A DNA stretch of 64,000 nucleotides from the NCBI GenBank assembly GCA_963930655.1, contig OZ005609.1:13002501-13066500 (forward strand). The letters are read 5' to 3'. A program made the translations under genes and the position numbers. A model generated the notes under the pieces. That model saw only the letters and a program-made list of their open reading frames with translations. It searched no databases and was not told the origin of the DNA. The stretch comes from Myrica gale. Its lineage: Eukaryota; Streptophyta; Magnoliopsida; Fagales; Myricaceae. The stretch's first letter is position 1, and the number at the start of each line of letters is the position of its first letter. Of this stretch, positions 46,700-58,112 are shown one piece after another.

Positions 46700-46862
46700 T
46701 ACATAGTACGGTACATGTATTCTAATATTTTTAATATTTTTAGTCTTTAATTTTTGATATTGTAACTCTAAGACAATTTTTTACATTACAAAGAAGAAAA
46801 CATTTCTTGTCATTTTACCTTTAAAGTTTGACCCCCTTAGATTTTGATCCTGGATCCGCCAC
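46700..46862. mobile_element. One end of a hAT-type element
   Basis: Ends TTGATCCTGGATCCGCCACTG at 46862; the inverse CAGTGGCGGATCCAGG is a common plant hAT terminus. LINE coding sequence starts at the next bases, so the element probably inserted there. The opposite terminus was not found between 45575 and 46700. Confidence 0.45.
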
Positions 46863-47390
46863 TGGGTGTCGGACAAATATTTGTCATATGGCCCAACCGA
46901 CCACAGTTGAAACAGAACCCTGAGAGTCTTTCAAACTATAATTGTATCCAAGTGCCTCCCCTGTTAGCACGGGGAAGGTAAAAGTCAGGATACAAAGGCT
47001 TACTAGAATCCAACGAAATCTTTGCCTTAACATATTAACCCCAACCGTTCTCAGAGCATGGAAATCCACTTCCAGCACATTTCCTGCCTTACTAGCTGCC
47101 CATTGGGCCATTCCGCCATTCTCTTTGTGCTTTATCCCATTGACGACCAGTGCACCTAGACCCAGATTAGTATAGATGATAGATCCACCTCCGAAACAGT
47201 TTCTCCTTGTCGTCCCTTTTTCAGCACAAAGTGGAAACCCTTTGGCATCCAGGGAGCTTGGCCTAGTATACGCTGCCTACAAGCTACCGAGGGGAAATTG
47301 AAAATGAAACGTGGCCTCTCCAACCCGAAGCTTCCGTGAGGCTCCCCAATACACAACCAGCCACGCACCAAGAAGGGCAGCACACAAGAA
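46863..47390 (-). pseudogene. LINE ORF1 relic (DUF4283 plus CCHC zinc knuckle)
   Basis: The minus strand reads RFIFNFPSVACRQRILGQAP then WMPKGFHFVLKKGRQGETVS, the DUF4283 RNA-binding fold of plant L1 ORF1. It continues ASKAGNVLEVDFHALR and ends in the zinc knuckle FERLSGFCFNCGRLGHMTNI (about 46935-46870). Frame changes and stops interrupt it. The ORF2 part is not adjacent, because the hAT end at 46862 follows. Confidence 0.72.
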
Positions 47391-47770
47391 CCACTGAAAG
47401 AAAAAGAAAGAGAAGGAACTCAGCCGAGGAACTGAAAAAGAAGGATAGTGACAAGAGGAATGGAAGGAAGAAAAGGGGCTTAGCACCGGATCAAGGCGAT
47501 ATAATCAAATGATTGGGGAGAGAGAGAGTACCAGGACAACAAAAACTGCGTTTTGGAGAAAACGGTATAACGGGAAAAAGAAATATGGACAGCAAAGAGT
47601 TGCGGCGAGGATAAGAGGGCTGGAAAAGAGAGGAAAACAAGAGAGAGGGGTCACCATTGATCGGGAAGGAGCCCAATGCTCCAGGAAGCTCCCCTAGAGA
47701 GAGAGGAAAAAGAACCCGTAATGCTTCCCAACTGCCAAGAGGTCAAAAGAGAAACGAGAAGCACTTTTGC

Positions 47771-48115
47771 CTGAGATCGGTTATTATGCGAAGCCATGTG
47801 GTGTTAAGCGGTGTGGAGCACCGGTCAGGATCCGACGGTCTCCAGCTTGCCACCTAATAAATGAGGTGAGAACCCGGGTTAGTTGAGGACCGAATTCGAA
47901 AATGCTTAGACCGGGCCGGTTTCGAACGGGCGATTTAGGGATTCGATTTTCCCCATTTCGATTTCATTCCTCATTTCGATTTTTGATTTACCGCTCCGCT
48001 TCTGCTCCCTTCTGCTCTCTCCTGCCCCTACTTGGTATTGAGGAAACCACCGCAGCCCCTGCTTCCTCCCCATTCGAGCTGTCTCTCTCTCTCGCATGCA
48101 CGGGCAAGCTGTTAA
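47771..48115 (+). repeat. Left terminal inverted repeat of Pack-MULE 2
   Basis: Inverse of 51965-52273 with substitutions and small indels. A (CT)n stretch and a doubled CTCGCATGC phrase lie at the inner end. Confidence 0.75.
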
Positions 48116-48762
48116 GGTATCTCTCGCATGCCCGTAAACATTCAGGTATCTCTCGCATGAAAATGGTTAGCATGATTGATCTTTCCATCAGTGTTTGATT
48201 TAAGCTTAAAAATAGGGGCTTTCTTTCCATTTGAAGGAATGAATCTTGGACCGGCGTTTTCGCTTGTTGAAATTTGAATGTATGGAACAAGATACTTGGT
48301 TCTTGTACGGTTAATGAGTTTGAATAGTGTAATATGATTTCAGAAGTTGATTCATGTCTACTTCTATAGAAGTTGATTCAGGAAAATGGGATTGGTATTT
48401 TGGAGGTTAGATAACTTTGTTCTGTTTATAATCTTCTCTGATTACCGTACGTGCAATGTAGCAGTATGCACTGCTAAACATTTAACGCATAATGTTTTCA
48501 TACCCGAATTTCCTCCACTGATATAACGCCTAAGCTAATCTGAAAAGCTAGAGGCGTTGGCTACTTTCTGTGTAGTTCTTCTCACTCTCGTATTTATGTT
48601 GTGGGTTACTGAAAACAATGCTGTCAGTGTGCTTGGGACAGATATTCCTGCAAATAGAACTCATTTCTACTCTGTGCTTGCTTATTAATAGTTCATGGAT
48701 CACAGTTCTCATGTTGCATCTCGCCATTCCAGGGTAGTTGCACTGGTAAGGCCTGACAGTGT

Positions 48763-49133
48763 AAGACTTGTCACCGAAGGGTGGCCTGAAGGAATATATG
48801 ATAGTTTGGGTATCATTCTTTGCATATGTTTGGTAGTCGTGGTTACTGCTAGCAGTGACTAGAATCAGTCCTTGCAAATATTTTTATCCAGGTGACTAGA
48901 GATGGGAAAAGGAAAAAAGTTTCTATATATGACTTAGTTGTTGGAGACATCGTACACTTGTCAATTGGTGATCAAGTTCCAGCAGATGGGATTTTTATAT
49001 CAGGATACAATTTGTTAATTGATGAAATTAAGCTTGTCAGGTGAGAGCGAGCCAGTGAATATATATGAGGAGAAACCTTTTCTTCTTTCAGGGACTAAAG
49101 TGCTAGATGGTTCAGGAAAGATGTTGGTGACAG
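48763..49133 (+). pseudogene. Captured fragment of an autoinhibited Ca2+-ATPase gene (ACA4/ACA11-like), N-terminal part
   Basis: Piece one (48763-48858) encodes RLVTEGWPEGIYDSLGIIL and a following membrane helix. After a short out-of-frame gap, piece two (48892-49133) encodes VTRDGKRKKVSIYDLVVGD, IVHLSIGDQVPADGIFISGY, LSGESEPVNI and FLLSGTKVLDGSGKMLVT. This is the actuator domain of P2B calcium pumps, including the GES dephosphorylation loop. The sequence is closest in style to the ACA4/ACA11 group. A small insertion shifts the frame just before SGESEP, so it is not translatable as a pump. Intact genes of this family export Ca2+ under calmodulin control. Confidence 0.85.
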
Positions 49134-49363
49134 CAATTTTGCCTTTCTTCTAGATTGCTTATGAGTTTCGTATGTTTGGATTTGGTTTTCTAAAATGATG
49201 CTACTATTTTCTCTGGTGCTCTTAAGAGGTTACGAAGATTGCTGTAAACAAAATTTTTATAAAGTGTTTGACTTGAGTTTTTTTTCATTGTTATCTCCAT
49301 GTATTTTTGAGTATTGACGGTCGTTATAGGGCATTGATGCTTCTCTTTCTTCTTGATCTCTAG

Positions 49364-50120
49364 GTTTTATTTTCAACAGAGACATTTGCAATGGGGGTTA
49401 ATGCTCCAACTAGGACGGTGAGTCTTGCTTGATTGTGTTGTACTGATGGGAAGTTTTTTTTGTTTTTCTGAGCTTGTTCTGATGGGAAATTACTTACTGC
49501 TATAGTATGAAAAGTTAAATAGGTTTTTAATTTTTGTCTATTTTGGATTTGCATGGAGTCTTTTGAATTTTTTTCGTTCAGTTTCTCTGGATGTAAATAC
49601 CACTGACTTCCACTGCTGTTGATGAAAGCAGTTAGTTCACCAATATGCTGGGTTAAAGTGATATCTTCTGCTTTGACAGGTCTATGGGGATAAAGCCCTT
49701 CTTGTCCGGCACTAACTCTAGCATTGGCTGTGGTGATATAGTTACATGTTCAGAAGTAGAAACACTGAGAACTGATATTATTTATGAAAGTTATTATGCT
49801 TTATATTAAGTGTTATGATAGGGTAGGGACATTTCACGAATTTTGTGCAATGCTAACGCCAATTGCAGATTTTGACATTTATGTGTTTTGAATTTTGACT
49901 TAACCGTGGTGTTGGCAGGTTGTTTTTGATACTTTAGGAAAGTTTGATTGTAGGGAATTTAGACCATTGTTGCCAGGAGAATATACCCAAATGGCAGGTC
50001 GTGCTGGCAGAAGAGGACTTGATAAAATTGGTACCGTTGTTTTTATGTGTCGTGATGAAATCCTAGAGGAGAGCGATTTGAACCATGTTATAGTTGGAAG
50101 TGCAACTAGGCTGGAGTCAC
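49364..50120 (+). pseudogene. Captured exons of a SKI2-like DExH RNA helicase
   Basis: Exon 49364-49417 encodes VLFSTETFAMGVNAPTRT. It is bordered by an intact acceptor (CTCTAG|GTT) and donor (ACG|GTGAGT). Exon 49919-50120 follows an intact acceptor (GGCAG|GTT) and encodes VVFDTLGKFDCREFRPLLPG, YTQMAGRAGRRGLDKIGTVV and [16 protein letters not shown]. The first piece is helicase motif V (TETFAMGVN.P.RT) and the second includes motif VI (QMAGRAGRRG). The exon pair joins in phase. SKI2 is the helicase of the cytoplasmic exosome cofactor complex. The intron between them is kept, so capture occurred at the DNA level. The piece runs directly into Ca2+-ATPase sequence at 50121. Confidence 0.85.
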
Positions 50121-50236
50121 ATCATTGTTGTTGCTATCCCTGAAGGATTGCCATTGGCAGTGACTTTGAGCCTTGCTTTTGCAATGAAGAAATTGATGAA
50201 CGAAAAGGTGCTTGTGAGGCATCTCTCTGCATGTGA
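50121..50236 (+). pseudogene. Second captured Ca2+-ATPase piece (fourth membrane helix, PEGLPL motif)
   Basis: Encodes [20 protein letters not shown] and [18 protein letters not shown], the fourth transmembrane helix with the Ca2+-liganding PEGLP motif and the link to the phosphorylation domain of P2B pumps. The DKTGT phosphorylation site that should follow is missing. It is fused without a gap, but in a different frame, to the helicase exon ending at 50120. Confidence 0.85.
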
Positions 50237-50339
50237 CCATCATTGTGGTTGCTTTTTGTTTACAATTGACCTGGTTGCTTTTTGTTCGGTGTGGACTCTT
50301 ATTTTGAAACCTCTCTGATGTAACCGATGATCGTTTTAA

Positions 50340-51964
50340 TTAATGAATGTTTGCTTAGAAAGAAAAAAAATATCACATGCGCTGTGCAACCATACGATTT
50401 CTTCTTGTTAACAAGCAAAATCGATACCATTTAAAATTGAAGTTCCAGGTTCTAGGTTCCTAGTACGGGGCAAACCATTTTTATCCAAATTCTATTCATT
50501 TTTCATTTTTCGCACATGGGTCCCAGCCCCATCTAACACCAATGTTAACGGAGAAAGAATGACTACTTGAGAGCAAACAAAACCTGCGTCAAAGAAAGAA
50601 AATGGTAACAACTTTCACATGCAAATAAAGTTCACATTTTTCTCTGTATTGTCAATTGCCTGCGGGAAAGCTCAAGGACGCGGACCCTTTTGGCCTGAGA
50701 GTCATCAGGGCAACCAAGAATAATGGGCAAAGAAACCCCTGGAAAATGACATGTTTTGGAATCATCTGATATAACATTTTCCATCTGCCGTAGGCTATAG
50801 ACAAAGAAACGCCTGCTTAGTATGCATTTACAGACTACCTACGGTTAACTATACAAGAGGATAGTTCCCCAGACAACTGAAAAGAAAGACAGTAACCCCA
50901 AAATGCATCCACAGAGCACTCGGCATTGGCCAGAAGACTACTCAGCATTTCTAGCAATTTCAGAAGACGTCATTGGCCACAGGCAGTACACTCTAACTGC
51001 ATCCACAGAACCAAGGGAAAGAAGTCAAAGACAACTGGAAGAAGGGATAGCTGGACACACCCACACAAATATAAAAGTCCTACTAGAAACAGACAGCAGA
51101 AAACTTCATTTAAGATATTAAGCTAAGTCAGTTCTATGAGGGAAATCAAAAGACACAATGAAATAACATTTGTATATGATAATACCTCATCAAAGGTGAA
51201 TATATTTGAACAGCAACCCAATGATATCTTGCATGTGCTCTGCAGATTAATTGGCATTGGTCAATAAAATCTCTGACCCAGGTTATTAGACACAAGTATA
51301 TAAAATAAGTTCAAAACAACTAACCATGACCAGCATCAGTAAGATCAATTACGACTTTCAAGAATGAAAATTCCAAAGTCCAATAAGATTAAAATACTTT
51401 CTTCAAAGCAAAATACGCAAAACAGCAGCTGCAATGGGTGCTTACAATATATTTGTTTTTTGCTAAATTTCTTCTCTCAATCTCCCTTAAAAGCCTCTCA
51501 AGTGCTTATTTCACTCACTTGCGAAATCATCACTTTCTTCTCCTTAACCTTACATGCGGTTCACACTGAAATTAGTTGAAAAGAAATTCTATTTTAGTAC
51601 TATTGGCTGAGCAACATTACAGAAGTTGACTTTTTATTTATTTAAGAAAATGGCTTTGTTGTTCTTTTTGTAATAAAACGAATATAACTGCCAAAATATC
51701 ATTTTTTATAATAAGTAAAGATAAAACTAGCTAACCAACCACATTATGGCCACAGAGTTTACAATAAACGAAGGAATAGAATTAAAAAAATGAAACCCAG
51801 CAGCCCATTTGGCTAAACGACGAGCAAGCCTATTGCACCGACGCGGAACCACTCGAGAGAGTGCAAGGGATGCTCAGAAAAATACCGCGAAATGGCAGAC
51901 ATCGACGCCAAAATATCATTCATTCCTCTAAACATTCAAATGGTTGTATTTATTTTACAGAAAA
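50340..51964. other. Interior of Pack-MULE 2 without recognised coding content
   Basis: AT-rich DNA with short frames only. No transposase, zinc-finger or further captured exon could be recognised on either strand. Confidence 0.5.
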
Positions 51965-52273
51965 GGTACCTGCAAATGGCTTGCCCGTGCATGCGAGAGA
52001 GAGACAGACAGCAAATCGAATGGGGAGTAATGGCTTGACGAGAGAGAGAGGGATGCAGCGGTCTCCGAATGGGGAGGAAGCAGGGGCCAGAACCTCAAAT
52101 TTGAATCCCTAACCCAGTTATTACAACCGGCTTCCTCAATAAAGACCGGGTTTGGATGGGAGAAAGATTCATTTATTCGGTGGCAAGCTGGGGACCGTCG
52201 GATGGGCTACGGGGAGATCCTGACCCCAGCTCCACACCGCTTCATACCGATACGCTTAACACAATAACTCATC
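51965..52273 (-). repeat. Right terminal inverted repeat of Pack-MULE 2
   Basis: Inverse of 47771-48115. It contains ATTCATTTATTCGG; in the minus direction this gives an AATAAA (about 52166-52171) that could serve as a poly(A) signal for the HAK5-like transcript. Confidence 0.72.
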
Positions 52274-52519
52274 GCACTTTTGCCTATACATTGAAGAACA
52301 GCTTCCTTGTGAAGCCTTTAATTTCCTCACAGCTTTTACATGGGATGAGCACTCAATTATATATGCACGAGCTGCATATTCCTTTTTTGAGATACAAGCT
52401 CAAATACTTGGCTGTTTCACGCTAAATAACTTTCATTCCATCACACGAGGTAAAAAGTAAGCTTACTATTACAGTTTTTCTTTCTGTTCCATGGCATGCA
52501 TGCTCCATCACATTATGCT

Positions 52520-55500
52520 TTAAAGCTCGTAAGTCATGCCCACTTTCAGCAAACGCTCGTGAGGAATATCAAACACGTTGTCACTGTGTCTCAAATTTCT
52601 CTTCAAGAAGTTGTAAACATAATCTATCATGATTTTCTTGGGTATACTGGCTCTTTTGTTAGCAACCACTTCAGTCTCTCCAATAATGTGAACAACACCT
52701 ACATTCCATGCCCTGTCCACTGCCTCGATCTCCCTCTCCACTGCCTCTTGTCGCCTGTCTCCTTCGACAATCCTTGCATCCTCGCTATCCTGTGTTTCTC
52801 CATTATCCTCACCATCACCCAGCATCTTTGGGAAAGACAGAGAACTATCTCCAATGAACTTCTTCAGCCTTTCTATCAGGATCTTCTCGAGGGGCTCTTG
52901 ATCATCTTGTACGTCCGTGTATCCATATCTCACGACACATCGAAACGCAAAAAGCTGATCTTGAGGCTCTATCCGACGAAAAACGAAACGCTCTTCAACC
53001 GGAATCTTGCTTATGGGTAGTGATTTAAAGGAGACAAGTACTATGACCGAGTGCACCGCGGGGATGTTCGAGACATAGTGCTTGAAGATTGGTGGGATGC
53101 CCTGTACGAGCTCTGAGTAGACCATTGCTATCCCAGGCATTCGAGAAATGCTTGTGCTAGTAGTTATTTCCTTCAGCTTCTCCGGGGAGACTTTGTGCTC
53201 AAGTTCATAGTAGTACTTATGCCTGAACCCGTAGTTCCAAATAAACATTATCGTCATTAGGACTGCCGCAAAGGCTAAGGGAAGATATCCTCCATCTTTA
53301 AATTTATAGAGGGCTGAACTGAGATAGAGAAGCTCAACACTGCCTAAAACCAGAACGAACGCAGCTACAAGAAGAATATTGGTCTTCCATATCAGAATCA
53401 TGACCAGTGCTACGAGGGTCGTCGTGAGGGTCATTACAAACACCACCGCAATCCCTGCAGGGGGCAAACAACTCAGTTTCAAAATATATATTTTAGTATG
53501 CGTTTATTGCTGTAAGTTGTGTATTCATCAGTACTTAGAAAACAATTGGGCTTAATTGGATTGAAAATGTAACCACAAAATTACAACTTGAAGATGCATG
53601 ATTTAGATCTAAAATTAAGTGGTTAAGGCAAAAGTGGTTGTAGATGATTACCGTAGGCATTTCCGATCTTTGTAGTGGTTCTGTAAGCCAAAGTGACAGC
53701 TACACAACCCACCATAAGGATATAATTGACTTCAGGTATGAAAATTTGTCCTTCATACTTGGTCGATGTATGCACTACTTTCACACGAGGGAAACACCCT
53801 AGCGACAGGGATTGCTGGATTATAGAGAAGGTCCCAGAAATCATAGCTTGACTAGCTATGACTGCTGCCATTATGGCCACCACAAATGTTGGCCAAAATA
53901 AGGAGCCTGCATAGGTTGGAATCGTTTTGTATCAATTGCGAGGGATGGAGGACAAGGCCGGAGAGAGAGACTGACAGATCAGTCTATAAATTATGACCAA
54001 GGACATCTATTGCTAACCTGGTATGGACTTGTAAAAGGTGTCCGAGACAAGATCATTGTGTTTGCGAAGGAAGGAGGCTTGTCCAGTGTATGCTAATATG
54101 AGAGCTGGATAGGTTATGCAGCACATGCTTATTTGAATGGAGCGAACTGAGAAGTGCCCAACATCGGCAAATAACGCTTCAGTTCCTGCATATTTTGGCA
54201 ATGAACAACGCGTTTAATCACTAACGAAACCGGGTTATCCAAACTAGGGGAGAATAAAAAGAATCACAACGGTGTAAAGCTACTTTACAAGGGAAAGAAA
54301 CTGCAACCTGTAATGGCGAGGACAACACCCCCAAGGGAAACCCAAGCTTCTTTTTTGTTCCTCCGAAAGTAATCAACGATGTACTTCGGATTTAAGGCTT
54401 TAACAACACCTGGGTCATATTTGACAAAATTGTAGATGCCAATGCCGCTGATGAATGCAAACCAAATGCAAACTATCGGAGCAAAAGTGTAGCCCACTTT
54501 GTCCGTTCCAAATCTTTGACAAGAAAATAGGATGACCAAGATAACTACTGATATCCAGACAATTCTATCTGCATATAATAAGAATGAGAAGTTATTAGGA
54601 AGGTATGTTTTATAATGCAATTTACCCCCTACTGCTAATTAATATGAAGTAATTAAACGATGGATGTTTACAAAGAAAAGTGAATAGAAAAGAAAAACAT
54701 CAATCGCTTCATAAAGGGCTCTATAGGCAAGCATGACCAGGTACTCATTCCCATTGTACTGCTATCAATTACTAACGGAAAGAGGACTTTGAATTAATGT
54801 GCTCCTAATCAATTGCTATTTACAGATTCTTTCTCATTTCATATTTTTCACTACATGCTTTAATTGGTACCTTCTGTCATTGCTTTCGGGGCTTTTTCCG
54901 TGATCCCTCCCACAGCCGATAAAACTGCCATCACAGACATAATTGGAAGAGAGAATTAGATTGGTCATCAATTTACATAATCAAATTCATTAATTTCTTA
55001 TCAACCAAAGCTTTTGGTATTTAACACAATATATATAAGCAGTGATATGCTTAAGTATTTAACTTTTCATATATCACACAAACCCCGTACGTGCATCACT
55101 CAAGTACAAAGACTAGTACTGTAGAACTGAATTATGAAACTATACATCTAGTTAATGTCTACACCTGATATACAAGGAGTGAGAATGCCATCCCCTATCA
55201 CCATCGAAGTTCCAAGCATTGCGGCAAGTAATAGGATAAACTTTGCGAAGTTGCTATTCTCTAAGATAGACTTCAACCTCGATGCCCTCCGCAGACGCTT
55301 GTTTGGCAACTCAAGCTGGTAATTTGACACATCATTGTCCTCGGCTTGTTGATTGGGGATCAAACCCACTTTGGCATAACGGCAGATGAGCGAGTACAAG
55401 GCAAATGTCCCTCCTGAAAGGTGGTAGATTCAACCGCAAGGAGTACAAGAGGGAGGAGGGGGTTCAAATTGTTCTAATAGTAAGATCTTAACACGTTATT

Positions 55501-57408
55501 CAGCCACTTGATTAATAAGTTACATTGAAGGACCAATTCAAGCTAATTATCATATTTTTTCTATTATTACTCTTTGTTTAGATAACTCAATTTGGGCCCT
55601 CCAATAGAACGAGTTAATTAAGCGTTGGCTAAATGAGATATGTTTATTAGAATTTGGTAATTTGTAAGTGCATTATAAAATATAAATGTAGTAGTACTAC
55701 TGCTGGTTTTGAATGATTATTCTGGCCGTAACTATTATATAAAAGTTGACTATAGGACTAGAACCTAAGCGTATAAGTATCTCATAAGGATTCTTGGTGT
55801 AAGCTAGATCTGCCTTGAACACGCATATTAATTAATTCTTTCGAGCATAAAATCAGGCGCGTGCATGTAATTAAGCAACCATGACTCGGTACGTATGCCA
55901 ATTATTTGACGAAAATAAAATAAAATAATCGGATTAGAAACTGATCATGGCGTAATTACATGGCCAATTAATATTTTTAAAACATACAAAAGAATACTTC
56001 AAGAATGCATTTTCTTATTTCTAACTAAAGTTTGACTTGCTGATTCTCATTCACATGGGGTTTGCGTGTGGAAAATAAAATTAGAGCAATCTTCACTTTA
56101 ACCCTCCAATATATCACCCAAACCTCATGTATCAAATTAGGAATTTCATTATATTTAGACTCCAAACTACCTAGATGCATGATTAATGTTCATCCTCAAA
56201 TAAGATTCTATGTTTAAAATGTAAAGAAAGTAATAAGTTACATGACATAACATTGATGGTGAGATTATATGAGACCATAGATATTAATGACAGTTTGAGG
56301 GTTCAATATAATGAAATCATATTTATCCCACATATATTTGGGAAGCAAAAAAAATAATGTTTTCCCTAAAATGATGGGAAAGAAACTGCTTCCATCTCCA
56401 TCTAACATATACGGTGTTGAAGAGGGGAACGGATTCCCTCCGAAGGAGGGATTTTCAAAAGCTACCAAAGGCATGGTCCATATTAAAAAAGAAACAAATC
56501 AACGGTTATTATAAATACACCTCATTTAATGAATAGAACAAGTCATTTTTAGTCTTTTTTTCATTAAATAATTTGGACATATATTAACCGTTGATTTGTT
56601 TCTTTTTTAATCTGGATCATGTCTTTGTAGCATTTGAAAATCTCTCATTCGGAGGGAATCCATACCCGTTGAAGAGGGCCAGACAAGAATAACAAGCGCA
56701 TCCGGAAAGTTCACTTACCTTCGCCATTATCATTTGCCCGCAAGACTATCAACACATACTTGATCAGCGGAATCAAGGTGATAGTGTAGACGATCATACA
56801 AAGTACTCCTAAGATGTCGTCGTTGTGCTTGATACCATCCGTGAAGGTGCTCGAGTAGACGTATAGTGGCGACGTGCCAATGTCCCCGTACACCACTCCG
56901 AGGCTTTGGAACGCTAGATGCAAGATCATCGACCATTCCATAGTCTTTCAACACAAACCAAATCGGAAATTTAGATCTACAGGTCAAACAATACACAGTC
57001 CATATATGCATGCATGTGTTTTACGTATGTGTGCGCTTTGTCCTGTTTGCCATAAGGTGGATAAAAAGTACTGATCGATCATGCGAATCAACTGAAACAT
57101 AGGTTGAAATATTGCCGCCGCTAGTGCTAATAATGAAAAAAAAACTTGTAGAAATCTTTGGATAATCAAATTAGTATGGGCTGTAATGTCATATGCGATG
57201 GAAAATAAGTAGTGAGAGGAGTTAACTGGTGCCAGACCTTGGAGTCACCGCCATGATGACGCTGACCGGAAAACTTGCGGGACTCGATGTCGAAAGAGTC
57301 GTATCTGTTCAACCTTTGCCGTGCCTTTGTCTTCTCTAGGATCCGGCCTTCAGAGACTTCCTGACCATTTCCTACTTCAGCCATGGCTTCTGTTAAGTGA
57401 TCAGACAT
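52520..57408 (-). CDS. HAK5: High-affinity K+ transporter, HAK/KUP/KT family clade I (HAK5-like), 772 aa, eight exons
   Basis: K+ (H+-coupled) uptake carrier of the plasma membrane. Exons in coding order: 57408-57238, 56944-56719, 55413-55165, 54924-54871, 54568-54308, 54185-54018, 53906-53652 and 53454-52520. All introns are GT-AG, and the total of 2319 bases is divisible by three with no internal stop. Residues 1-60 form a polar cytosolic N-terminus. The membrane core starts with [20 protein letters not shown] (residues 68-87), the family's K+-selectivity signature. It continues [29 protein letters not shown] (about 200-212), [58 protein letters not shown] and [14 protein letters not shown] long cytosolic C-terminus ends in [21 protein letters not shown] and [11 protein letters not shown] best match HAK5. 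Length fits the family (about 780). The ATG at 57408 is used because the frame upstream reaches only a GTG. It looks intact. Confidence 0.95.
56425..56667. mobile_element. MITE in intron 2 of the HAK5-like gene, Mutator type, 9-bp duplication
   Basis: 243 bp with inverted arms of about 100 bp. The left begins GGGAACGGATTCCCTCCGAA, and the right ends as the inverse of GGGTATGGATTCCCTCCGAA. Further matching phrases are GATTTTCAAA.GCTAC and TTAAAAAAGAAACAAATCAA. Perfect 9-bp direct repeats GTTGAAGAG (56416-56424, 56668-56676) flank it. It lies wholly within the intron 56718-55414, ahead of no splice signal, so splicing need not be affected. Confidence 0.9.
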
Positions 57409-57464
57409 GTCTGCAGAAAGCCCGGAGATAATATGCGCCACAGAAAGGAAGGTTGTTCATGTCT

Positions 57465-57473
57465 CATATATAG
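57465..57473 (-). promoter_or_regulatory. TATA box of the HAK5-like gene
   Basis: Minus-strand CTATATATG lies about 57-65 bases before the ATG at 57408. It implies a very short leader of about 30 bases. It is inferred from position and sequence only. Confidence 0.5.
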
Positions 57474-58112
57474 ATGCTGCTCTTCTCTCTATCTAATTTC
57501 TTTCTTTCGGTTTTTTTTCTGTTGGGTTGTCAAAGTATGCTTCTAGTTGTCATTGCGTGCTTGCCAATACCATACATGGGTCCCACAGATTTTCTGGGAG
57601 ACTTTACCCGATTTTCTTTTTAATTTTCGATGTTGTCTTATATAATTAGGGAGGATCATTGGTAAAAGTATGTCTTTATTTCGTATATTAATACCGAAAA
57701 TATTCAAATATTTTATATCAGCACGGGATCGGATCAGCTGATGATGTTTAGAAAATTATCTTCTAAATATCATGAGTTATGTCCTACAAAATCCTTGGTG
57801 CGCCTAATCTGGTTATAAGTTTGCACGTATTTTAATAAATAAAAATTATGATTAAGCTGAATTGATGCATGCCTGATTGGGTGTCATCAAGAGCGCTCGA
57901 TGTGCCTCCCCAGGCCTTCCCTCACTAGGCTGAGTAACGTCTAAGACCCAGATATGAGGTGAAGTCTCCTGTTTGAATATGCATTTTAATATCTGTCTGA
58001 GGTAGGCAGCCAGTCTTTCTTTAGAGTACCTCTACAGCACTTCAACGGTTCGTTAAAACTTACCAAACTACGGGTGATAGAATTCCAAGTCAAACAATAT
58101 TTGAACTGATCA
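57474..58112. other. Proximal upstream region of the HAK5-like gene
   Basis: No coding region recognised. It includes a T-rich stretch near 57505-57530, presumably promoter sequence of the transporter gene, and it separates the TATA box from the duplicated block beginning at 58113. Confidence 0.4.

Larger units (their letters stand above)
47771..52273. mobile_element. Pack-MULE 2: Mutator-like element carrying Ca2+-ATPase and RNA-helicase gene pieces
   Basis: Inverted repeats of about 300-340 bp lie at 47771-48115 and 51965-52273. They share GAAGC/AAGCGGTGTGGAG, GGTCAGGATC, TCCGACGGTC and CCAGCTTGCCACC at the outer ends, and CTCGCATGCACGGGCAAGC at the inner ends. The direct repeat GCACTTTTGC (47761-47770, 52274-52283) flanks the element and can be extended by two bases, which fits Mutator-type duplications of 9-11 bp. 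The left terminus GAGATCGGTTATTATGC resembles Pack-MULE 1 (GGATCGGTTACTATGC). No transposase is inside. Captured pieces of at least two host genes occupy 48763-50236, introns included. The right end is only 247 bases beyond the stop codon of the HAK5-like gene. Confidence 0.8.

Noticed and set aside
52496-53020. 174-residue plus-strand frame
   Set aside because: It is exactly antisense to the last exon of the HAK5-like gene, whose reading is beyond doubt.
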